From contig CAUDEQ010000001.1 of assembly GCA_958448635.1 (NCBI GenBank), positions 8,289-72,288 of the forward strand: DNA of 64,000 bases, written 5' to 3'. Shown here piece by piece: positions 54,332-62,757 of this stretch; the stretch's first letter is position 1, and every line of letters begins with the position of its first letter. Under the pieces are notes generated by a model. That model did no database searches. It was given only the letters and a program-made list of their open reading frames with translations, and was not told the DNA's origin. The stretch comes from an uncultured Bacillota bacterium (lineage in GTDB: Bacteria; Bacillota; Clostridia; Peptostreptococcales; Anaerovoracaceae). The position numbers and the translations under genes were made by a program.

Positions 54332-55514
54332 CCTTGTACTCCTGTATCAATTTTCCATCCATCACAGTGGCCATGCATCTTCCTCTGACCTTCCAACCTT
54401 CAAACGGTGTGCTTCTTCCTTTTGAAAGGAATTTTTCGGGATCGATGATGTATTCCTCATCAAGATCCCATATAGCGAATGTCGGCTGCTCCGATGTTAA
54501 CATTTCATCTGGGCTTGTTTTCTTCAATCCGAAACGTTCTCTCGGTGCGTCGTGCAAAAGCTCCACCAGCCTTTCCCCGGAGATCACTCCCTTTAACACG
54601 AGATTTGTATAAAGCACGGGAAATGCCGTTTCCATTCCTACGATGCCGAAGGCGCTGTCCCTAAAGCCCCTTCCCTTTTCCTCACGGCTGTGAGGCGCAT
54701 GGTCTGTGGCTATCATATCTATAGTACCGTCCTGAAGCCCTGCTATCAGAGCAGATCTGTCCTCAGATGACTTGATGGGCGGATTCATCTTGAATCTGCC
54801 GTGATCTGTTATTTCATCTTTGGAGATCGTAAGATAGTGTGGAGCCGTTTCACATGTTATATCAAGACCCTCTGCCTTTGCCTCTCTTACCAGCGCAACG
54901 GATTCCTTTGTTGATATATGGCATATATGATAGCTGCAGCCTGTCATTCTCACCAGCCTGATGTCTCTCTCCAGCTGCTTATACTCCGACTCGGAGGAGT
55001 CCGCAAGGTATCCTTTGTCCTCACAATGGGCTACTATCATTTTTCCCAGCCTTGCCGCTCTTTCCATGGCTTCGGCCATCATATCATCTGAATCCACGCC
55101 TTTTCCATCATCGGTGAATGCTATTACATTGTCAGATATCTCCTCCATGCGTGAGATTTCACTGCCTTGCTCTCCCCTGGTGATGGCTCCGTAAGGATAT
55201 ACCCTTACCATGGCGCCTCTTCTTATGGCTTTAAGCTCTGCTTCAAGGTTTTTCATGCTGTCAGGACACGGATCCAGATTCGGCATTGCGAATATGTCCG
55301 TGAAACCTCCGGCAGCTGCAGCGGCGGTTCCCGTCTCCATGGTTTCCTTATATAAAAAACCCGGTTCTCTCAGATGAACGTGAACATCTGTGAAACCGGG
55401 TAGAATATAGCAATCGCTAAAAACGGAAACATCAATGCCAAAGGAAGAAATACGCCTTCTGTCATTTACCCCAAGCTCATTTATTCTTCTGAAATCAGCA
55501 AAATATCTTCTCAT
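54300..55514 (-). CDS. pyrC: Dihydroorotase
   Basis: 404 residues, amidohydrolase of the Firmicutes PyrC type. Zinc ligands: DVHVHLREPG (about residue 42), HCED, HICHIST and IATDHAPHS. It cyclises carbamoyl aspartate to dihydroorotate. The N-terminus is shorter than usual (about 20 residues less of the small beta-domain). First gene of the pyrC-K-D-F-E-B-I operon; GGAGA lies six bases before the ATG, and a near-consensus promoter with a palindrome is ~70 bases upstream. Confidence 0.94.
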   Translation of the reverse strand: MRRYFADFRRINELGVNDRRRISSFGIDVSVFSDCYILPGFTDVHVHLREPGFLYKETMETGTAAAAAGGFTDIFAMPNLDPCPDSMKNLEAELKAIRRGAMVRVYPYGAITRGEQGSEISRMEEISDNVIAFTDDGKGVDSDDMMAEAMERAARLGKMIVAHCEDKGYLADSSESEYKQLERDIRLVRMTGCSYHICHISTKESVALVREAKAEGLDITCETAPHYLTISKDEITDHGRFKMNPPIKSSEDRSALIAGLQDGTIDMIATDHAPHSREEKGRGFRDSAFGIVGMETAFPVLYTNLVLKGVISGERLVELLHDAPRERFGLKKTSPDEMLTSEQPTFAIWDLDEEYIIDPEKFLSKGRSTPFEGWKVRGRCMATVMDGKLIQEYKDERHQIHYNK

Positions 55515-55579
55515 TATTTTCTCCGTATTTATATTGTTTTGAAGCGGCTCAATAGCGTCCGCAATTTGACATCTTTACT

Positions 55580-55608
55580 TTTATACCATAATAGGTATAC
55601 CGTGTCAA
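55580..55608 (-). promoter_or_regulatory. Promoter of the pyr operon
   Basis: On the minus strand: perfect TTGACA (55603-55608), 17-base spacer, TATAAA (55580-55585). Transcription would start ~60 bases before pyrC. The short leader has no visible PyrR-type attenuator (no anti-terminator/terminator pair with a T-run). Confidence 0.85.
55582..55599. promoter_or_regulatory. Palindromic operator candidate in the pyr promoter
   Basis: TATACCATAATAGGTATA is an 18-bp dyad (TATACC-N6-GGTATA) that fills the spacer and overlaps the -10 element of the pyr promoter. A dimeric repressor binding here would exclude RNA polymerase. Its regulator is unknown. Confidence 0.6.
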
Positions 55609-55752
55609 GGAAAAAATCATCAAGTATTTTACCGATCTGCACCATGGCATAAACTTCAGGAATATGGTAAAATATCTACGATTTATCGCTTATCGTTGAC
55701 AGTATTTTGCCAATGACAGCATTAAACATACATAACAGGAGGAATTTAACAT

Positions 55753-57012
55753 ATGAAGAATATAGTAATTACGGGGTTGGGAGCCGTAACCCCTGTCGGT
55801 ATCGGCGTTGAGAACTACTGGCAGGGCCTTATGGAAAAAAGATGCGGCATAGAGAAAATAGCTCGTTTCCCCGATGAGGATCTGGCCATTACCATTGCCG
55901 GAGAGGTTAAGAACTTCGATCCGTGCGAATATATGCCTGCCAAGCTTGCCAAGGAAACAGGCACATTCATACAGTTCGCCTATGCCGCAGCTGCAGAAGC
56001 CATCAGTCAGAGCGGCATCAGGATCGAAAACGAGCCCCACCGTGTCGGTATCGTGATGGCAACAGCGTTAAACGGAACCTCTGAGATTACTGAAACGGAA
56101 AAGGCATACAGCTCCGGTAAGAAAAAGGTCAGCCCGCGTTTTTTGCCTAAGATCCTCGGTAATCTCGGAGCCGCTCAGCTGGCCATCACCTACGGCATCC
56201 ATGGCCCCAGCTATACTGTAAGCACAGCATGCTCCTCCGGAGGAGATGCCATTTCAATGGCTGCCATGCTGCTGCAGGCAGGGGAAGCAGATGTGATGCT
56301 GGTGGCAGCCGGAGAAAGCGCTCACTGCCCTATCATCCTTTCCACATTGTCCAGTGCCAAAGCGCTTTCCAAAAATCAGGACCCTAAAGATGCATGCAAG
56401 CCTTTTGATGCCCAGAGGGACGGCTTCGTCATAGGCGAAGGCGGCGGCGCCATTGTGTTGGAAACCGAGGAACATGCCATAAAACGAAATGCCGAAATCA
56501 TCTGTACCCTGGCAGGTTGGGGAAACAACACCGACGGCTATCACGTTACAGCTCCGCGTCCCGACGGCAGCGGCGCTGTGGCATGTATGAAGGCGGCTCT
56601 AAAAAAGGCCGGATTGATACCTGAAGACATAGATTACATAAACGCTCACGGCACATCCACTCCTGTGGGAGATCCTGCGGAAGTGGCCGCACTTAAGACG
56701 CTCTTCGGCTGGGAGGATAAGACACAGCCTATGACAGATGAGCTGAAGGCAAAGATCCCTCCTGTCAGCTCCACCAAGGGCAACACGGGGCATCTGATGG
56801 GAGCAGGAGGCATCACAGAAGTGATCGCCTGCATCAAGGCAATCCAGACCGGCATCCTGCCTCCGACAATAAATTACAAGACTCCCGATCCTGCCTGCGA
56901 TTTGGATTTCGTTACCGACGGACCGAGAAAAGCTTCGGTGAACGTTGCCATGTCCAACGCCCTGGGATTCGGAGGGCAGAACTCCAGCATAATAGTAAGG
57001 AAATACCGCTAG
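55753..57012 (+). CDS. fabF: Beta-ketoacyl-ACP synthase II-like protein
   Basis: 419 residues, full-length condensing enzyme. Catalytic Cys is in VSTACSSGGDA (about residue 163), the two His in INAHGTSTPVGD (about 303) and STKGNTGHLMGAGG (about 340), with the conserved Lys. It elongates acyl-ACP with malonyl-ACP. It stands outside any fab cluster (no fabD, fabG, acpP nearby), so it may be the housekeeping FabF in an unusual place or a specialised enzyme. AGGAGG lies before the ATG; a TTGACA at 55696 could be its -35, but the -10 is poor. An acyl-CoA ligase follows after ~110 bases. Confidence 0.88.
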   Translation: MKNIVITGLGAVTPVGIGVENYWQGLMEKRCGIEKIARFPDEDLAITIAGEVKNFDPCEYMPAKLAKETGTFIQFAYAAAAEAISQSGIRIENEPHRVGIVMATALNGTSEITETEKAYSSGKKKVSPRFLPKILGNLGAAQLAITYGIHGPSYTVSTACSSGGDAISMAAMLLQAGEADVMLVAAGESAHCPIILSTLSSAKALSKNQDPKDACKPFDAQRDGFVIGEGGGAIVLETEEHAIKRNAEIICTLAGWGNNTDGYHVTAPRPDGSGAVACMKAALKKAGLIPEDIDYINAHGTSTPVGDPAEVAALKTLFGWEDKTQPMTDELKAKIPPVSSTKGNTGHLMGAGGITEVIACIKAIQTGILPPTINYKTPDPACDLDFVTDGPRKASVNVAMSNALGFGGQNSSIIVRKYR

Positions 57013-57032
57013 TATAAGTTTCTTAACGCTTC

Positions 57033-57081
57033 GCCGGTATAAGTCCGGCAATAACTTGGAAATTCAGCCGATTCGCGGCTG
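57033..57081. other. Two small hairpins between fabF-like and ligase genes
   Basis: GCCGG/CCGGC (57033-57049) and CAGCCG/CGGCTG (57065-57081) form two short GC stems. Neither is followed by a T-run, so they are not convincing terminators; the two genes may still share an mRNA. Confidence 0.3.
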
Positions 57082-57121
57082 CAGATAATATGAGAGTATG
57101 AATAAGAGAGGAAAAAGTGAG

Positions 57122-58786
57122 ATGAACTATACCTATGATACGCGAAATTTCAGAGAAAGCTTTGAGAGGGATTTCACCTATATCAACGGGTTTATGCGAA
57201 ATGTGGACAGGTACGGAAACCGGCCTGCCCTTTACTGCCCCATCCGTGACAGATCTTACACATACAGCCAGCTTAATACCGAGGTCAACAAACTGGCCAA
57301 CGCTCTGGCTGCAGACGGAGTAGGCCGTGGAGACGTGGTTCTCTACAGTCTTTTCAATTCAATAGAATTCGCCTTATGCTATCTGGCGCCACAGAAGCTG
57401 GCTGCGGTACATTCTCCTTCAAACTACAGACTTGCTCCGGGTGAAACGGCGGCTGCTCTTGAAGACAATCGCCCAAAGGTATTCATCTACGATGCTGAAG
57501 TCCTCGATGAGATGACGGAAGCGCTGTCTCTTTCAGCCTACAAGCCTGACAGGATCGTTATGGCCGATATCACCGGCAACGTTCCTCTTCCTCCGGGGCA
57601 TATACGCTTTGAAGACTACATAGGCGATAAAGCCGAGAGCGAGCCTGAAGGCGACTATCCGACAGATGCATATACGGAGGTCACACGCTTCTTCACCTCC
57701 GGAACCACCAGCAGACCGAAGGGGGTACCATGCAACAACATCAATGAAATACTGACAGCTCACGACAACATAATGCTGTTTCCGCTGACTCCTCTGGATA
57801 TCACCATGAATACATCTCCGTGGTTTCATCGTGGAGGTCTTCACATGGGCGGACCTTGCCCGGTATTCTATGCCGGCGCACAGCTGGTGATCCTGCGTGA
57901 GTTCACGCCGAAGCGAGCCCTGCAGTACGCAGAAAAATACAATATCACGTTTATGGTTGGAGTTCCCGCCATACTGAGCCTGATGGCCAAGGTGCAACAG
58001 ACCTTAAAGGCAGATCTTTCCAGGCTGAAAGCCATCATCACCATGGGAAGTCCGTTGGAACGTGAAGCATGCATCTATTTTCAGGAAACGCTCACGCCTA
58101 ACATATGCAACGGCTACGGAACCACCGAAACCTTTGCCAACACATTCCTGCGTCCATTCGAGCTGCCTGAGATGGCCGGATCTGCCGGAAGGGCCAGTGT
58201 CGATGACGATGTTCGTATCGTCAAGGCATATGAAGATCGAAGGGCCGAGCCTGATGATCTGGTTGCCGATGATGGCTCGGAAATCGGCGAGATCATCATC
58301 AAATCCTCAGCAAAGTCTGCCATGGCATATATAAACAATGAGCAGGAAACAAATGAGAAATTCTACAAGGGCTACATGTACACCAAGGATCTTGGAACAT
58401 GGGACAAGGATCATTACGTAACCATCGCAGGAAGGCGCGACGACATGATAGTCTCTGCGGGAGAAAACATATTCCCTCCTCAGATCGAAGAAGTCCTCAA
58501 CAGCCATCCAAAGGTTGCCGATTCCATCGTAACAGGCGTGCCTGACAAGCTGCGAAAGGACAGCATCGCAGCCTATATAGTCAAGGCTGACGACAGCCTG
58601 ACTGCCAGAGAGCTTGCAGACTACTGTGCCAATCATCCTATGCTCTCCGTCTACAAGAGACCTAAATACTACTGCTTCATCGATGAGGTGCCCAGAAATG
58701 CCACCGGCAAGCTGCTCCACTACAAGATCAAGGAGCGTGCTCTTGAGGATTTGTGGACAGGCAATCTGATAAGGGCACGTCACTGA
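57122..58786 (+). CDS. AMP-binding acyl-CoA synthetase
   Basis: 554 residues, ANL superfamily. The P-loop is TRFFTSGTTSRPKGVPC (about residue 182-198), followed by ANL motifs NGYGTTETF (about residue 325), TKDLGTWDKDHYVTIAGRRDDMI (about residue 420) and the C-terminal catalytic Lys in PRNATGKLLHYK. It activates a carboxylic acid as acyl-AMP then acyl-CoA; chain type is unknown. ATG 57122 with AGAGG ten bases upstream is preferred to ATG 57098. The gene pairs with the FabF-like gene and ends at a shared bidirectional terminator. Confidence 0.87.
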   Translation: MNYTYDTRNFRESFERDFTYINGFMRNVDRYGNRPALYCPIRDRSYTYSQLNTEVNKLANALAADGVGRGDVVLYSLFNSIEFALCYLAPQKLAAVHSPSNYRLAPGETAAALEDNRPKVFIYDAEVLDEMTEALSLSAYKPDRIVMADITGNVPLPPGHIRFEDYIGDKAESEPEGDYPTDAYTEVTRFFTSGTTSRPKGVPCNNINEILTAHDNIMLFPLTPLDITMNTSPWFHRGGLHMGGPCPVFYAGAQLVILREFTPKRALQYAEKYNITFMVGVPAILSLMAKVQQTLKADLSRLKAIITMGSPLEREACIYFQETLTPNICNGYGTTETFANTFLRPFELPEMAGSAGRASVDDDVRIVKAYEDRRAEPDDLVADDGSEIGEIIIKSSAKSAMAYINNEQETNEKFYKGYMYTKDLGTWDKDHYVTIAGRRDDMIVSAGENIFPPQIEEVLNSHPKVADSIVTGVPDKLRKDSIAAYIVKADDSLTARELADYCANHPMLSVYKRPKYYCFIDEVPRNATGKLLHYKIKERALEDLWTGNLIRARH

Positions 58787-58795
58787 GCTTTGTAA

Positions 58796-58835
58796 AAAAA
58801 ACTCTATGTGAAATGCTATCCACATAGAGTTTTTT
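58796..58835. terminator. Bidirectional terminator
   Basis: A 10-bp stem (ACTCTATGTG / CACATAGAGT) extended by A-T pairs, with A-run and T-run on either side. It ends the ligase on the plus strand and the dehydrogenase on the minus strand. Confidence 0.88.
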
Positions 58836-58907
58836 CACGTTCGCATGATAAGGCCTACTGCGGAAGCAATGTCCTTTCATATGATACGCATTATAATGGG
58901 GAATATA

Positions 58908-60200
58908 TTATAACTCTTTAATCTTTGTATCAAGCGTGATATCAAGCTCTGCTGCATACTGGAAGTATGTATCTACCTGTTCGAAGCTGAGCATATCCGA
59001 TGATATAAGTCCCTTCTGATCCAGCTTATCGTTTACGAAAAGCTTGGAGAACAGATATCCGCCCTGTCCTGTGAGATACATCTCAGCAGTGATCCCTGCC
59101 TTTTCGAAGGACTCAACAAGACCGGGAGCAAATACGTGAGTTTCAACGAGAACGTCTTTTCCGTCTTTCTTTCCGTATGCTTCTATTACCATGCAGCCCG
59201 AATCCGACTTGAGACCCTCGTCAATGATCTCCTGGATTTCTTCCTTGTATTTAGGTGCAGGCGGAACAAAGCTCAATGCATAATCGAAAGGAACGATCTC
59301 TGTTCCCTTATAGTTGATGGGCTCATTGCTGAGCATACCTGCTTCATAAAGCGGCTTGGCAAAATCCATTCCAGCTCCCGCATACTTGAAGTAGGCATTT
59401 TTACATCCCTTGAAATATTTTTTTGAATTTATACCGTACTGCATTGGCTCATCGTGACAGTGTTCATGAAATACTACAGGCTTATCCATATATTCGTACT
59501 GTCTTTCCATAGGGAGACCGAAAGCCGGAGTATTTACCAGCTTGCCGTTTTCATATGCAAGCGCCATCTGGCTCATGTCTGTAAGCGCTGTTATAGGAGA
59601 CCACCAGAACGGAAGGAATCTCTTGGCGTAAACACCTTCCCAAACGATATTGTAAATAGTATCGCATGTATCAAGATATTTCATTGCGTCCCTTGTAGCA
59701 GCACATATAAGTCCGGGAGCAGATCCCGTACCGATCAGCGCAAGCCTGTCGATGGCCTCGAATCTTGGGCCGTAAAGCTCGAACATGGCTTTGAAACTCT
59801 GATACCACTGAAGCGTATATTTGTCGTTAAATTCAGGCGGATTATCATCTGCTTCCTTGGCTTTATCACTGTTGATCCACATGTTATAAAGCTCTGTGGT
59901 TCCTGCATAGTCTTGATAATTTGCTTTTACTGCCAATGCAGCTTCAAGAACGTTTTCAGTACATTCCAATGGCAGTCCGTTGAGTATCAGGTCAACGCCT
60001 TCGGCAGCAGCGATTATACTGTCTCTGTCATGGGCGTCTACAAAAGCTCCTCTACCCTTAGTGATCGAATTTACGACATTCTCCACAGCCTTCATGTCGT
60101 AATCAGCACATACGATCTCACTTACGTTAGGTTCCTTATCCAGTCTTTTGGCAGCTGCACTGCCCTGTGCTCCGACACCCAAAACCAGTATTTTTTTCAT
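58908..60200 (-). CDS. Saccharopine dehydrogenase-like NAD(P)-dependent protein
   Basis: 430 residues. An N-terminal Rossmann fold with ILVLGVGAQGSAAAKRL and ADYDMKAVENVV, then a saccharopine dehydrogenase NADP family domain with NYQDYAGTTE and IGTGSAPGLICAATRDAMKYLD. Related enzymes include saccharopine, carboxynorspermidine and lysine-ketoglutarate reductases; the true substrate here is unknown. The start at 60200 has GAGGTG five bases upstream; the open frame to 60239 lies upstream of that site. It is divergent from an AraC-type regulator, which may control it. Confidence 0.83.
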   Translation of the reverse strand: MKKILVLGVGAQGSAAAKRLDKEPNVSEIVCADYDMKAVENVVNSITKGRGAFVDAHDRDSIIAAAEGVDLILNGLPLECTENVLEAALAVKANYQDYAGTTELYNMWINSDKAKEADDNPPEFNDKYTLQWYQSFKAMFELYGPRFEAIDRLALIGTGSAPGLICAATRDAMKYLDTCDTIYNIVWEGVYAKRFLPFWWSPITALTDMSQMALAYENGKLVNTPAFGLPMERQYEYMDKPVVFHEHCHDEPMQYGINSKKYFKGCKNAYFKYAGAGMDFAKPLYEAGMLSNEPINYKGTEIVPFDYALSFVPPAPKYKEEIQEIIDEGLKSDSGCMVIEAYGKKDGKDVLVETHVFAPGLVESFEKAGITAEMYLTGQGGYLFSKLFVNDKLDQKGLISSDMLSFEQVDTYFQYAAELDITLDTKIKEL

Positions 60201-60302
60201 GGTACACCTCATTTCTTTAAAGTTGTATTTATTCTCCATCTGTAAACTATTTTACCTATTTTCAGAATTAATACTATGCTTTTATTGTTAAGAAATGTTT
60301 GT

Positions 60303-60325
60303 AAATCAATGCATTTTAAATCAAT
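60303..60325. repeat. Direct repeat in the divergent intergenic region
   Basis: AAATCAAT occurs at 60303-60310 and 60318-60325, 15 bases apart, in the 221-base gap between the dehydrogenase and the AraC gene. It is a possible half-site pair for the AraC-type regulator; the region is AT-rich, so chance is a real alternative. Confidence 0.3.
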
Positions 60326-60421
60326 TTGTAGAATACAGCATTTTTTGATATATAAAATGACAAGATATGATATAATTTAAGAGTTGAATAATATCTGATC
60401 TGCAAAATACAGGAGGTTTTT

Positions 60422-62164
60422 ATGCTTCTCGAACGTATCAATCATTATAATAATCTACATTTTGCTATGAATTTAACAAACGTCGCTGAGGAGCCTCCTC
60501 ATTACCACAATGAAATGGAGCTTGTGCTTATGCTGAGAGGATATGCGAAGTACAAAGTACATCATCAGGATTTCATTGTAGAAACCGGAGAAATAGTCGT
60601 CGTTGACACTAAGGATCTTCACTACATATATGAATCCTCCGAGGACATGATAATGCTGCAGTTCCATGTGGATGTGGCGTATTTTTCAGATGAATACCCC
60701 AATATAGATGTAATGTTCTTCGTTTGCGAGGAATCAGAGAATGAAAGCTCTCAATGGCAGCACAGGCTGCACAACAAAATAGCATTTCTGGCTCATCATA
60801 TCGCCGAAATGATGATTCTCTGCCAAAAAGGCGGCAATGACGATATTCTGAGAGATAAGCTCAGGGAATTTCTATATGTAATGGTTGATAAATTTCAGGC
60901 CTTCTTCATAGAGAATAATGAATTCCATTCCGGCCACGAGGATGCCAGCCCCATTGATCTGGAAAGGCTTTACAGGATCATGCACCATATGTATGTCAAT
61001 TTCGATAAAAAGATAACGTTGGGAGATATTGCTGAGCTTGAACATCTGAGCATTCATTACGTTTCACATTTCATCAAGAAAACCTCCGGACTGAGCTTCC
61101 AGAATCTCCTCAACTATATCAGGCTCGAGCAGTCTGAAAAGCTTCTCAATGAAAATAAATATACACTGACTCATATAAGCGAGGCCTGTGGTTTTTCCTC
61201 GGCTGCATATTTCAACAAATGCTTCAAATCATGGTACGGCATCACTCCCGCAGAGTACAGAAAACAGATACGCCCTGTGCGAAGAGTTTCTCACCCGCCC
61301 TTCAGTAAAAGCGAGGCTTTGCATCTGCTGCAAGGTTATCTCAATACAGATCTTCCATCAAGTGTTGACCTTGAAGGCGGATATTCCGTCAACCATCTGG
61401 TTATACCTGTTAGAGGAAAATATGATAACAGGAAGAAGCTGGCGGACGTCATGCCTCTTGAGATAGCCATAGATGACTACAAGATGCTGCAGCGTGCGGT
61501 TTTTTATGCCGATGAGCTGGCAGCGATGCATCCTGCCGAAATTACAGTGACAGAGAATATCATTACAGAAGACAGCGACAGTATGCAGATGATGAAAATA
61601 ATCAAAGCAAAAGGACTTAATACTGAAATCGTTTCAGGCAGCTCATACTATATGAAGACTGCAAAGCATGCCGAAAACGTCGCCGCAGCATTTTCATATG
61701 TGCTGGGAGAGCCTAAGGCCTTTATGTCGCTTTTTGATGATTCCTGCGGAATCTTTACAGAGAATGGTCTCCCCACTCCATATCATACACTCTACTCAAT
61801 TCTCGATGAAGTAGATGGCGACCTTGTAGAAAAAAATGATAATTATATCATAGTCAGAGCCAGAGAGCGTATCTCTATCCTCATACATACGTGCAATGCC
61901 TCTGCGGACCTCAATGTCCATGTACAGCTGGAGCCCAGCTGTACTCCTGAGAATATCATCATCAGAAGCTTTTCACCAAAAAACAGCATCTACGATGCCA
62001 TGAGCAGGATCAGCAGTCCTGAAAACATAAGTCCGGGAATGAAAAGGCATCTTGCATCGGTTACCGGCGGCTCCACAGAGTTCATGTCTCCGGGAGAAAT
62101 GCCCAATTGCAGATTCGACTTTACGGTGGAGCCTGAAACACTGGTGGCAGTCCACATATACTGA
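60422..62164 (+). CDS. AraC-family regulator fused to a degenerate GH39-like domain
   Basis: 580 residues in three parts. An N-terminal cupin (about 1-110: EEPPHYHNEMELVLMLRGYAKY) for ligand sensing; a double helix-turn-helix AraC domain (about 180-285: ITLGDIAELEHLSIHYVSHFIKK, SEACGFSSAAYFNKCFKSWYGITPAEYRK); and a C-terminal ~290 residues resembling the second half of a GH39 beta-xylosidase barrel and its beta-sandwich (ENGLPTPYHTLYSILDEVDGDLV; NYIIVRARERISILIHTCN). The GH39 nucleophile region appears as VTENI and the first barrel half is missing, so hydrolase activity is unlikely. GGAGG precedes the ATG. Probably regulates the divergent dehydrogenase gene. Confidence 0.82.
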   Translation: MLLERINHYNNLHFAMNLTNVAEEPPHYHNEMELVLMLRGYAKYKVHHQDFIVETGEIVVVDTKDLHYIYESSEDMIMLQFHVDVAYFSDEYPNIDVMFFVCEESENESSQWQHRLHNKIAFLAHHIAEMMILCQKGGNDDILRDKLREFLYVMVDKFQAFFIENNEFHSGHEDASPIDLERLYRIMHHMYVNFDKKITLGDIAELEHLSIHYVSHFIKKTSGLSFQNLLNYIRLEQSEKLLNENKYTLTHISEACGFSSAAYFNKCFKSWYGITPAEYRKQIRPVRRVSHPPFSKSEALHLLQGYLNTDLPSSVDLEGGYSVNHLVIPVRGKYDNRKKLADVMPLEIAIDDYKMLQRAVFYADELAAMHPAEITVTENIITEDSDSMQMMKIIKAKGLNTEIVSGSSYYMKTAKHAENVAAAFSYVLGEPKAFMSLFDDSCGIFTENGLPTPYHTLYSILDEVDGDLVEKNDNYIIVRARERISILIHTCNASADLNVHVQLEPSCTPENIIIRSFSPKNSIYDAMSRISSPENISPGMKRHLASVTGGSTEFMSPGEMPNCRFDFTVEPETLVAVHIY

Positions 62165-62232
62165 TATGTATATTTTCCCGTATACGGCAGATACTAAGTG
62201 AAGCACAAAATAAAAATACGGGAGGCATATTT

Positions 62233-62667
62233 ATGAATGATAACGACACTCTGAAGCTGCTGAAGGAGACGGACAAAGGCGTGCAGATGGCAATTTACTC
62301 CTTTGACCAGCTTCTGGACAAGGTTGATAATCCTGCATTAAAAAAGCTCCTTACCGAGTCCAGAAACGACCACAAACGGCTGAAAAACGAAACGGCAAAT
62401 CTCCTTAAAGCCATGGGCAGCTATGAGGAAGAACCACCTGCCATGGCTAAAGGAATGGCATGGATGGAAACCAACTGGAAAATGGGCATGGAGTACAGCG
62501 ACAGAGTCGTTGCCGATATCATAACAAAGGGCTGCGATATGGGTGCCAAAAGCCTTCAGAAATATATAAACGAATATGCAGGCTGCGACCAGGCTGCAGC
62601 GGATACGGCAAAAAAGCTCATTGTTCTTGAGGAAAACCTGTCGGAGGATCTGAGGCTGTACCTGTAG
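62233..62667 (+). CDS. Helical-bundle (ferritin-like) protein of unknown function
   Basis: 144 residues, almost entirely amphipathic helix: about four helices, with LLKETDKGVQMAIYSFDQLLDKV first and LIVLEENLSEDLRLYL last. It resembles DUF2383/ferritin-like bundles but lacks clear paired EXXH metal motifs (only one ESRNDH), so iron binding is uncertain. CGGGAGG precedes the ATG. It stands between the AraC regulator and the aldo/keto reductase, which has its own promoter. Confidence 0.7.
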   Translation: MNDNDTLKLLKETDKGVQMAIYSFDQLLDKVDNPALKKLLTESRNDHKRLKNETANLLKAMGSYEEEPPAMAKGMAWMETNWKMGMEYSDRVVADIITKGCDMGAKSLQKYINEYAGCDQAAADTAKKLIVLEENLSEDLRLYL

Positions 62668-62692
62668 CACCACGGCACGGCACATCCTCTGT

Positions 62693-62721
62693 TTGTAATA
62701 AATGGCCTTCTGTGATAGAAT
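62693..62721 (+). promoter_or_regulatory. Promoter of the aldo/keto reductase gene
   Basis: TTGTAA (62693-62698), 17-base spacer, TAGAAT (62716-62721), 36 bases before the ATG. Same TTGTAA -35 as the ireB and Asp23 promoters. Confidence 0.6.
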
Positions 62722-62757
62722 TTAATGGAATATTTCTTTCTTCACAGGAGGTTTTTT

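Noticed and set aside
55696..55724. TTGACA upstream of the fabF-like gene as a promoter
   Set aside because: The best -10 at 16-18 bases (GCATTA/CATTAA) matches only about half of TATAAT, so it is not listed as a feature.
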